From Malonomonas sp036526255 (GTDB taxonomy: Bacteria > Desulfobacterota > Desulfuromonadia > Desulfuromonadales > Geopsychrobacteraceae): a DNA stretch of 52,201 nt. The notes under the pieces are model-generated. The model saw only the letters and a list, made by a program, of their open reading frames with translations, ran no database searches and was not told the origin of the DNA. The DNA is taken from assembly GCA_036526255.1 (NCBI GenBank), contig DATCYW010000091.1, forward strand, positions 1 to 52,201. Direction: 5' to 3'. Positions 32,459 through 39,125 of this stretch are shown piece by piece; position 1 is the first letter of the stretch; every line of letters starts with the position of its first letter. A program made the position numbers and the translations under genes.

Positions 32459-33286
32459 ATGAATACCATGCGTACCGTCATGCTGATGACCCTGCTGACC
32501 CTGGTGCTGGTCGGCGCCGGCGGCGCCATCGGTGGCCAGGGGGGCGCGCTCTTTGCCCTGATCATGGCCGCGGTGATGAACCTCGGCAGCTACTGGTTCT
32601 CCGACAAGATCGTCGTCAAGATGTACAAGGGGCAGCAGGTGCAGAGCGGCCCGCTGTACGAGGTGACGGCCGAGCTCTGTCAGCGCAACAGCCTGCCGAT
32701 GCCGAAGGTTTACATGCTGCCGCAGCCGACCCCAAACGCCTTTGCCACCGGTCGTAATCCGCAGCACGCGGTGGTGGCGGCAACCCAGGGGATTCTGCAG
32801 ATTCTCTCGCGTGAAGAGCTCAAAGGGGTGATGGCGCACGAGCTGGCGCACGTCCAGAATCGCGACATCCTGATCGGCTCGATCGCCGCGACCATTGCCG
32901 GTGCCATCAGCTACATGGCGCACATGGCCCAGTGGGCGATGATCTTCGGTGGCCGCGACGATGAAGACAGTAACCCGGTGGCGATGATCGCGATGATGAT
33001 TCTGGCGCCGATCGCCGCGATGCTGGTGCAGATGGCGATCTCCCGTTCGCGCGAATACGGCGCCGACGCAACCGGCGCGCGTTTCTGTGGTAATCCGCAT
33101 TCGCTGGCCGGCGCGCTGCGTAAGCTGGAGACCTCGAACCGGCAGCTGCCGATGGAGAAGGTCAACGAAGCGACCGCGCACATGTTTATCGTCAATCCGC
33201 TGAAGGCTGGCGGGCTCAGGGCGCTTTTTTCCACCCACCCGCCGATGGATGAACGGATCCGTCGCCTTGAAGGGATGCAGATTTAA
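32459..33286 (+). CDS. htpX: HtpX-like M48 membrane zinc metalloprotease
   Basis: A 275-residue inner-membrane protease for quality control of misfolded membrane proteins. Hydrophobic helices lie at about 7-25, 30-48, 140-160 and 176-196. The zinc motif is HELAH (about 127-131), with the third ligand glutamate in 'SREYGADATGARF'. 'NAFATGRNP' is the family's substrate-side loop. AGAGGA precedes the ATG. rsmB begins immediately after its stop, so it lies in the fmt-rpe transcript. Confidence 0.93.
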   Translation: MNTMRTVMLMTLLTLVLVGAGGAIGGQGGALFALIMAAVMNLGSYWFSDKIVVKMYKGQQVQSGPLYEVTAELCQRNSLPMPKVYMLPQPTPNAFATGRNPQHAVVAATQGILQILSREELKGVMAHELAHVQNRDILIGSIAATIAGAISYMAHMAQWAMIFGGRDDEDSNPVAMIAMMILAPIAAMLVQMAISRSREYGADATGARFCGNPHSLAGALRKLETSNRQLPMEKVNEATAHMFIVNPLKAGGLRALFSTHPPMDERIRRLEGMQI

Positions 33287-34645
33287 TTGGCTTCACGACC
33301 GGACGACAGCCCGCGCAGGGCTGCTTATGAAATTCTGCTGCGGGTCGATGAGGGAGCTTTCGCCGACCTGGTGCTCGACTCGACCCTGAATCGCTCAAAG
33401 CTGGACGGTCGTGACCGCGGACTGGTGACCGAACTGGTCTACGGGGTGCTGCGGCTGCGGATGCGGCTTGATTTTGCGCTGGCCCAGTTCTGTGACCGGC
33501 CGTTGCAGCGGATGCAGGCCGATCTGCTGCGGGTGCTGCGGCTGGGAGCCTATCAGCTGCTCGAACTGGACCGGATTCCAGCGCATGCGGCGGTTAATTC
33601 GAGCGTTGAGCTGGCGCGTGAGTTGGGGCAGGAGAAGGCGGTCGGCTTTATCAACGGTATTCTGCGCTCGCTCGAGCGCGGCAAGGCTGGGATCGAGTGG
33701 CCGGAACCGCAGAATATCCGCCGCTATCTGCAGCATGTCTGCAGCATGCCGGTTTGGTTGAGCAAAGAGGTGATGCGGCTGCTGCCGAATGCCGAAGCCC
33801 AGTCCCTCGGCGAGGCGTTGGCGACCGCCGCCCCGTTCAGCCTGCGGGTCAATACTCTGCTGGCCGAGCGGCAGCAGCTGTTGAGTGATTTGGCAGAGGC
33901 GGGTCATCAGGCGCGCGCCTGCCAGTATGTTCCAGAAGGGATCATCCTGGAAAAGCGCGGCGAAGGCCGTTTGCCGGGGGATGCCGAAGGCTGGTATCAG
34001 GTGCAGGACGAGGCCAGTATGTTGATTGCCCACCTGCTTGACGCGCAAGCCGGCCAGCGGATTCTCGACTGCTGCGCCGCGCCCGGCGGCAAGACCACTC
34101 ATCTGGCTGCGCTGACCGACAATCAGGCTGAAATCATCGCCCTCGACAAGCATCAGCAGCGGGTTGAGTTGATCGAACAGGGGGCCGAACGGCTCGGCTG
34201 TACGAATATTCACGCCCAGCAGTGGGATCTGACCGAGCGCCCCGATTCCAGTGAAGAGCAGAGTTTTGACCGGGTCCTGCTCGATGCGCCCTGCAGCGGC
34301 CTGGGGGTGTTGCGGCGCAATCCGGAAAGCCGCTGGAACAAGTCGGCGGTCAATATCCGTGAACTGGCCGAATTGCAGCGCGAGATCCTCTATAATGTCG
34401 CGCCGCTGGTCAAGCCGGGCGGTAAGCTGATCTATTCGGTCTGCAGCTTTTCATTGACCGAAACCGACGAAGTGGTTACGGAGTTTCTCGCCGCCCATCC
34501 GCAGTTTGTGCTCGAAGACCTGCGTGAATCAACGCCGCCGGAGTGGGCTGACCTGTTCACCGCAACCGGCATCCTGCGCAGCTATCCGCATCGGCACGCC
34601 GGTATGGATGCCTTTTTTGCCGCGCGCTTGCGGCGTCTGAATTAA
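33287..34645 (+). CDS. rsmB: 16S rRNA (cytosine 967-C5)-methyltransferase
   Basis: A 452-residue protein with an N-terminal NusB-like RNA-binding domain (about 5-140, 'RAAYEILLRVDEGAFADLVL', 'LRLGAYQLLELDRIPAHAAVN') and a C-terminal SAM methyltransferase. The catalytic parts are 'DCCAAPGGKTTHLA', 'DAPCSGLGVLRRNPE' with one active cysteine, and 'YSVCSFSLTETD' with the other. The TTG start directly after the htpX stop is the only plausible one; AGGGA lies 11 bases upstream. rpe follows 50 bases later across a GC-rich hairpin without T-tract. Confidence 0.95.
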   Translation: MASRPDDSPRRAAYEILLRVDEGAFADLVLDSTLNRSKLDGRDRGLVTELVYGVLRLRMRLDFALAQFCDRPLQRMQADLLRVLRLGAYQLLELDRIPAHAAVNSSVELARELGQEKAVGFINGILRSLERGKAGIEWPEPQNIRRYLQHVCSMPVWLSKEVMRLLPNAEAQSLGEALATAAPFSLRVNTLLAERQQLLSDLAEAGHQARACQYVPEGIILEKRGEGRLPGDAEGWYQVQDEASMLIAHLLDAQAGQRILDCCAAPGGKTTHLAALTDNQAEIIALDKHQQRVELIEQGAERLGCTNIHAQQWDLTERPDSSEEQSFDRVLLDAPCSGLGVLRRNPESRWNKSAVNIRELAELQREILYNVAPLVKPGGKLIYSVCSFSLTETDEVVTEFLAAHPQFVLEDLRESTPPEWADLFTATGILRSYPHRHAGMDAFFAARLRRLN

Positions 34646-34695
34646 TGTAAAGCGGGGCGATCCGCCGGGTCGCCCGCATTCCCGGAGCTTATCCC

Positions 34696-35361
34696 ATGAT
34701 CAAAATTGCCCCCTCGATCCTCTCCGCTGACTTCGCCCATCTGGGCGACGAAATCCGCGCCATTGAAGCCGGCGGCGCCGACTATGTGCATATCGATGTG
34801 ATGGATGGTCATTTCGTGCCGAATATCACCATCGGCCCGCTGATCGTCGAAGCGATCCGCCCGGTGACCAGTCTGCCGCTTGACGTGCACCTGATGATCG
34901 AGAATCCCGATCAGTATGTTCCCGCCTTTGCCAAGGCAGGGGCGGATATTATCGTTGTGCACGCCGAGGCGTCGGTTCATCTGCATCGCAGCATCCAGCT
35001 GATCAAATCGCTTGGGAAAAAAGCCGGCGTCTCGCTCAATCCGGCCACCTCGCTGGCGGCGCTGGACATGATCCTGCCCGATCTCGATCTGGTGCTGCTG
35101 ATGACGGTCAATCCCGGCTTCGGAGGCCAGTCGTTTATCGACGCCTGTCTGCCGAAGATCAGCGCACTGCGGCAACGGATTTCGGCCCTCGGGCTGCCGA
35201 TCGAGCTGGAAGTCGATGGTGGAGTCAAAATCGATAATATCGAACAGATTGCCGCCGCCGGCGCCGACGTTTTTGTCGCCGGAAGCGCGGTATTCGGAAC
35301 CGCTGACTATCAGGCGACCATCTCAGCGTTGAAGCAGAATGGTCGCGCCGGGCAGGCCTAA
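34696..35361 (+). CDS. rpe: Ribulose-phosphate 3-epimerase
   Basis: Rpe interconverts ribulose 5-phosphate and xylulose 5-phosphate in the pentose phosphate pathway. The 221-residue TIM barrel has 'IAPSILSADFAHLGDE', the metal-site 'YVHIDVMDGHFVPN', 'DVHLMIENP', 'MTVNPGFGGQSF' and the phosphate site 'VDGGV' and 'VAGSAVFG'. The rsmB-rpe order is common in this group of bacteria. The TAA overlaps the ATG of the Nudix gene by one base. Confidence 0.97.
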   Translation: MIKIAPSILSADFAHLGDEIRAIEAGGADYVHIDVMDGHFVPNITIGPLIVEAIRPVTSLPLDVHLMIENPDQYVPAFAKAGADIIVVHAEASVHLHRSIQLIKSLGKKAGVSLNPATSLAALDMILPDLDLVLLMTVNPGFGGQSFIDACLPKISALRQRISALGLPIELEVDGGVKIDNIEQIAAAGADVFVAGSAVFGTADYQATISALKQNGRAGQA

Positions 35362-35936
35362 TGTCGCCGCTTGAGAAGATTTCTGTGCAGCTGGCGGGCT
35401 ATCCGCCGAAGCGGCTGGCGCGCGGCGAGATGCGTGCGGCGGCGGTGTTGGTGCCGCTGTTTCTGCGCGATGCCGAGCCTTGGCTGTTGTTTACCCGGCG
35501 GACAGAGCAGTTGAAGAAACATGGTGGGGAGATCTCTTTTCCTGGTGGTGCGGCTGACGAACTGGATGCCGATTTCTGGCAGACGGCCTTACGGGAGACC
35601 GAAGAGGAGATGGGGATCCGCTGCGCTGACGTCAGGCGGCTTGGCCAGCTGGACGATTTTCATTCCATCTACGGCTATCGGGTCAAAGTCTGCGTCGGCA
35701 GTTACCTAGACCCCTACCCCTATCGGGTCAATGAAGCTGAAATTGCCGAAGTGATCGAACTGCCGCTGGCGCGTTTGCGCGATCCGCAGATCTATCATCA
35801 GGAAGATTGGCTGCATCGGGGCAGGGAGATTCCGGTCGATTTTTACCAGCTGGATGGTCACAACATCTGGGGGATGACGGCGGCAATTCTGAAGCAGTTG
35901 CTTGAGCGTCTTGAACCTTTATTTGACGCAGACTGA
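35361..35936 (+). CDS. Nudix hydrolase, CoA pyrophosphatase type
   Basis: A 191-residue Nudix enzyme. The Nudix box is intact: G-G then 'LRETEEEMGI' (R-E-x-x-E-E-x-G). The CoA-specific block lies just before it: 'LLFTRRTEQLKKHGGEISFPGG', quoted here as the L-x-x-R-x-x-x-L-x-x-H-x-G-x-x-x-F-P-G-G pattern. Members (NudL, yeast Pcd1) split CoA or its oxidised form. Start codon overlaps rpe. Its last 18 bases overlap the end of the convergent glutaredoxin gene. Confidence 0.9.
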   Translation: MSPLEKISVQLAGYPPKRLARGEMRAAAVLVPLFLRDAEPWLLFTRRTEQLKKHGGEISFPGGAADELDADFWQTALRETEEEMGIRCADVRRLGQLDDFHSIYGYRVKVCVGSYLDPYPYRVNEAEIAEVIELPLARLRDPQIYHQEDWLHRGREIPVDFYQLDGHNIWGMTAAILKQLLERLEPLFDAD

Positions 35937-36197
35937 GTCGGTAGTTTCGGCCAACAGCAGATCGAGTTCACCCTGCTCATCCATGGCGAACAGGTCGCTG
36001 CAGCCGCCAATGTGCCGACCGCCGATAAAAATCTGCGGTACGGTTTTTCGCCCCGAACGTTGGTGCATTTCAGCTTCAAGAGTGCTGTCGGTGGTTACAT
36101 CGATGAGGTTGTAGTTGACGCCTTTGATATTGAGAAGCTCTTTGGCGCGGTGACAGTATTGACAATAGTTTTTGCTGTAAAGGTCGATCGCCTGCAT
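35919..36197 (-). CDS. grxC: Glutaredoxin (GrxC type)
   Basis: A 92-residue thioredoxin-fold protein with the dithiol active site CQYC (about residues 13-16), the cis-proline block 'TVPQIFIGGRHIGGCSD' and no extra domain. It reduces protein disulfides or glutathione mixed disulfides. The start is the ATG at 36197 with GGAG eight bases upstream; 47 upstream in-frame codons are leader and promoter. Note an odd extra cysteine near the C-terminus ('SVCVK'). It is monocistronic and converges on the Nudix gene with an 18-base overlap. Confidence 0.93.
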   Translation of the reverse strand: MQAIDLYSKNYCQYCHRAKELLNIKGVNYNLIDVTTDSTLEAEMHQRSGRKTVPQIFIGGRHIGGCSDLFAMDEQGELDLLLAETTDSVCVK

Positions 36198-36247
36198 GCT
36201 GGGCTCCTGCTGGGCTGTTGCGATTGAGCGGAATGACAAGGAGTGAG

Positions 36248-36275
36248 ATTTTAGCGAATAGCCTTTGGCGTGCAA
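36248..36275 (-). promoter_or_regulatory. Candidate promoter for the glutaredoxin gene
   Basis: On the minus strand TTGCAC (36275-36270) and TAAAAT (36253-36248) are 16 bases apart; the -10 is one change from consensus. Transcription would start about 45 bases before the ATG. Confidence 0.45.
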
Positions 36276-36355
36276 GTCAAATCTAGGTAATTTTCTCTTC
36301 CTTAGACTTAAGAATTTTACTGAAACTAAAGAAAACACGGAGATATGTCGCTGTT

Positions 36356-36757
36356 ATGAGAAGATTATATTTTTTGCTGCTGTTGTTCAGTTTGACCGCT
36401 TGCGCCCTGCCGCGGAATTACGGACCTGAGCTGGAGAAGTCCAGCGACACTTTTTCTGAGGCGATGCGCTGGCGGGACTATGTCGGCGCGGCGTATTTTC
36501 TCGAGCCGGCGGCCCGCGGCACTTTTCTGCAGCAGTTCCAGAACGATGATCTTTTTATCGTCGACAGTCGCGTTGTTGAGCTGCAGCTGGCCGAATCCGC
36601 TGACAGTGCCACCGCCGAATATCTGCTCGAATACTATCTGCTGCCGTCCAATCGGATCAAGAAGTGGCACTGGCAGCAACAGTGGCAGTTGCCGGAAAAA
36701 AACGCCGACTCGGACAGGCTCTGGCGGATCAAAAACGCCCCCCCCGCATTCCCCTGA
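36356..36757 (+). CDS. Small lipoprotein of unknown function
   Basis: A 133-residue lipoprotein: leader 'MRRLYFLLLLFSLTAC' ends in a perfect lipobox. The mature part ('MRWRDYVGAAYFLEPAARGTFLQQF', shortened to recognisable pieces: 'YVGAAYFLEP', 'VDSRVVELQL') resembles a small NTF2-like or cystatin-like fold that would sit in the periplasm, but no named family is certain. GGAG lies 13 bases upstream, rather far. A five-codon frame (ATG at 36345 to TGA at 36359) overlaps the start. It lies upstream of the sfrBA leader. Confidence 0.72.
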   Translation: MRRLYFLLLLFSLTACALPRNYGPELEKSSDTFSEAMRWRDYVGAAYFLEPAARGTFLQQFQNDDLFIVDSRVVELQLAESADSATAEYLLEYYLLPSNRIKKWHWQQQWQLPEKNADSDRLWRIKNAPPAFP

Positions 36758-36869
36758 GGCGCAGTTGAGTCAGCTTTTCTTTTACGCGAATAAACTGTTT
36801 TTTCAGTTATTTAAATCATTTTGGCAGTGCTTTTCAGTGGAAAAAATAGCCTTGATTTAAAGTTGCTGT

Positions 36870-36898
36870 TTGTGGTATCTACCTGCATACTGTATACG
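36870..36898 (+). promoter_or_regulatory. Candidate promoter for sfrBA
   Basis: TTGTGG (36870-36875) and TATACG (36893-36898) with a 17-base spacer, in the AT-rich part of the 245-base gap 36758-37002. Predicted transcription start is near 36905, leaving a leader of about 98 bases before the TTG start. Confidence 0.45.
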
Positions 36899-36915
36899 AT
36901 TTCAGGAACCGAAAA

Positions 36916-37000
36916 CAGCCGGAACATCGGCTGATTCCCCCCGTTCGCGGGGTTCTCGGCCTTCCTCTTGGGGAAGGTCGAAGCAGGTCATAGGAGGCCG
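36916..37000 (+). promoter_or_regulatory. Structured 5' leader of sfrB with possible switch at the ribosome site
   Basis: Three consecutive stem-loops: CAGCCG/CGGCTG (36916-36921, 36928-36933); CCCCG/CGGGG closed by a TTCG tetraloop (36939-36952); and CGGCCTTCC/GGAAGGTCG, 9 bp with one G-T pair (36957-36965, 36972-36980). The Shine-Dalgarno region AGGAGGCCG (36992-37000) can pair with the left arm of the third stem (one bulged T). The third hairpin and a blocked ribosome site are therefore mutually exclusive. It matches no riboswitch class I recognise. Confidence 0.55.
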
Positions 37001-37002
37001 GT

Positions 37003-39027
37003 TTGGCACAGGTTACTTTTTCCAGCTGGGGACGACAGGTTATCGATAATCGGCAAGGTGGTGATGCCGAGGTGGAGATCGCCAAAAAGAAACTGCCGAT
37101 CAGTTTCAATGGCGAAAAGAATATCGCCGCCTTTATGGGCTGGGATGGTCTGATCCTTCACGATCCGCGGGTTGACGTGGTGGCGATGGCCGCTGAATAC
37201 GCCAAGCGGGTGCAGGAAGATTTCTGTTGCGCCAAATGCTCGCCGGGCAAAAAAGGCACCAAGGTCATGCAAGACACCTTGGCGCGGATTATCGACGGCA
37301 AGGGCGCAGAGCAGGACTTGGCAACGCTGGAAAATGTCGCCGAGCTGCTGCAGAACTGCAAGTGCACCCTCTGTATGACCTCAGCCGTGCCGGTCCTTGA
37401 TACCATCAAGAATTTCCGCGATGATTACCTTGCTTATATCCGTGGCGAACGCAAACCGAAAGCCAATGTCGACTATAAGGTCAAGCTGACCGCGCCCTGT
37501 CAGGATAAGTGCCCGGCGCATATCGACATCCCGGCCTATATCGAGGCGATCAAGGAGCTGCGTTACGACGAGTCGTTGGCGATCATCCGCGAAAGCATGC
37601 CGCTGCCGGCGGTTTGCGGTCGTGTCTGCCCGCACCCTTGTGAAACCGCCTGCCGCCGCGCCAATGTCGACGACTCGGTCAATATCATGGTTCTCAAGCG
37701 GACCGCGTCCGAATACGAGCGGCTGCACAATATCCAGCCGCCGATGCTGCCGAAAGCGAAGAAAGACAAGAAGATCGCCATCGTCGGTGCCGGCCCTGCT
37801 GGTCTGGCCGCCGCCTACTATCTGGCGCTGGAAGGTTACCCCTGTACCATCTATGAAGCTCTGCCGGAAGGATTCGGCGGCGGCATGATTGCGGTCGGAA
37901 TCCCTGCTTACCGGATGCCGCGGCATATCCTGCAGCGCGATATCGATATCATCAGCGCCATGGGCGTTGAAATTATCTACGACACCCGGGTCGGCAAAGA
38001 TATCAGCCTGATTGAACTGAAGCAGAAGTTCGATGCTGTGTTGCTCGCTCCCGGCGCGCACCGCTCCAAGCCGATGGGCGTTGAGGGCGAAGACGAGGGC
38101 TATGCAGGATTCCTCGCCGGTGGTATCGACTTTCTGCGTGAAGCCTATATGGGCAAACCGACCGGCATGGGTAAGCGGGTCTGCGTGGTTGGCGGCGGTA
38201 ACACCGCGATCGACTGTGTTCGCGTCGCGCTGCGTGAAGGGGCCGAGGATTCGATCCTGCTCTATCGCCGAACCAGAAAAGAGATGCCGGCCGATGTCTG
38301 GGAGGTCGACGGCGCTGACGACGAAGGCGTCCAGTTCGAGTTTCTCGTGCTGCCGAAAAAGATCGTCGTCGACGACAAACGTCAGGTCATCGGCGTCGAA
38401 TGCGTCCGGATGGAACTGGGTGAGCCGGATGACTCGGGTCGTCGTCGGCCGCAACCGGTTGAGGGCAGCGAGTTCATTGTCGAGTGCGACACTCTGATTC
38501 CGGCCATCGGTCAGGATCCGGACCTCTCCTTTATCACCGAGGAGACCGGTATCGAGATCACCCGCTGGAATACCGTCGTCACCAAGTACGTGCCGCTCAA
38601 GAGCGCCGCAGGTCGCGACCTGAACGACACCATGGGCAACCCGCTGTCGCGGATTCTGCTCACCGACATGGACGGTGTGTTCGCCTCCGGTGATGCGGAA
38701 ATCGGTCCCTTGACGGTGGTCGCCTGTGTCGGCAACGCGCACCGCGCTGCCAAGGTCATTCAGCGTTATCTGGAAGAAGGGCAGGCTTACCTGACCGACG
38801 ACGACTTCCATGAGGATATCCTCAGCCATCTGGGCGTCTACGACAAGAACGAAGAGGTGCCCTGGCTCGATGCGGTGGCCCGCTTCAATCAGCACGAAAT
38901 CCACGGGAAAGAGCGCGCCAGCAAAGGCAATTACAATGAAGTCGAACTCGGCTTTTCGGACAGCGAGGCGGTGCAGGAGGCCGAACGTTGTCTGCGTTGC
39001 TATCGCGTTTCGATGATTGCAGTTTAA
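37003..39027 (+). CDS. sfrB: SfrB-type NADPH oxidoreductase, beta subunit (GltD-like)
   Basis: A 674-residue cytosolic flavoprotein. Residues about 60-150 resemble the C-terminal iron-sulfur domain of NuoF ('CCAKCSPGKKG' to 'CKCTLC'). A GltD-type part follows: an iron-sulfur domain from about 166 ('CQDKCPAHIDIP', 'CGRVCPHPCETACRR'), the FAD Rossmann fold near 255 ('IAIVGAGPAGLAAAYYL') and the NADPH fold near 390 ('VCVVGGGNTAIDCVRVAL'). With SfrA it forms a complex, purified in Geobacter as a soluble NADPH-dependent Fe(III) reductase; its likely role is redox balance between NADPH and other carriers. TTG start with AGGAGG five bases upstream, at the end of a structured leader. Confidence 0.88.
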   Translation: MAQVTFSSWGRQVIDNRQGGDAEVEIAKKKLPISFNGEKNIAAFMGWDGLILHDPRVDVVAMAAEYAKRVQEDFCCAKCSPGKKGTKVMQDTLARIIDGKGAEQDLATLENVAELLQNCKCTLCMTSAVPVLDTIKNFRDDYLAYIRGERKPKANVDYKVKLTAPCQDKCPAHIDIPAYIEAIKELRYDESLAIIRESMPLPAVCGRVCPHPCETACRRANVDDSVNIMVLKRTASEYERLHNIQPPMLPKAKKDKKIAIVGAGPAGLAAAYYLALEGYPCTIYEALPEGFGGGMIAVGIPAYRMPRHILQRDIDIISAMGVEIIYDTRVGKDISLIELKQKFDAVLLAPGAHRSKPMGVEGEDEGYAGFLAGGIDFLREAYMGKPTGMGKRVCVVGGGNTAIDCVRVALREGAEDSILLYRRTRKEMPADVWEVDGADDEGVQFEFLVLPKKIVVDDKRQVIGVECVRMELGEPDDSGRRRPQPVEGSEFIVECDTLIPAIGQDPDLSFITEETGIEITRWNTVVTKYVPLKSAAGRDLNDTMGNPLSRILLTDMDGVFASGDAEIGPLTVVACVGNAHRAAKVIQRYLEEGQAYLTDDDFHEDILSHLGVYDKNEEVPWLDAVARFNQHEIHGKERASKGNYNEVELGFSDSEAVQEAERCLRCYRVSMIAV

Positions 39028-39125
39028 CCAGTCCCATTCAGTGATTTGAGGTTGAACAGACAGGACAGGGAGCAAGTCTCTGTCCTGATCTTGCATGGAT
39101 CAACCGACTATCGAGGTGAAGATAT

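Noticed and set aside
34652..34677. GC-rich hairpin between rsmB and rpe as a terminator
   Set aside because: No T-tract follows, and rpe lies in the same run; probably a transcript feature or chance.
36345..36359. Four-residue leader peptide (ATG TCG CTG TTA TGA) coupled to the small lipoprotein
   Set aside because: GGAG lies only two bases before its ATG, too close for efficient initiation; the ATGA overlap with the lipoprotein start may be chance.
37381..39096. 571-codon open frame antisense to sfrB
   Set aside because: Shadow of sfrB, whose motifs are complete on the plus strand; composition is shadow-like and no ribosome site or domain is seen.
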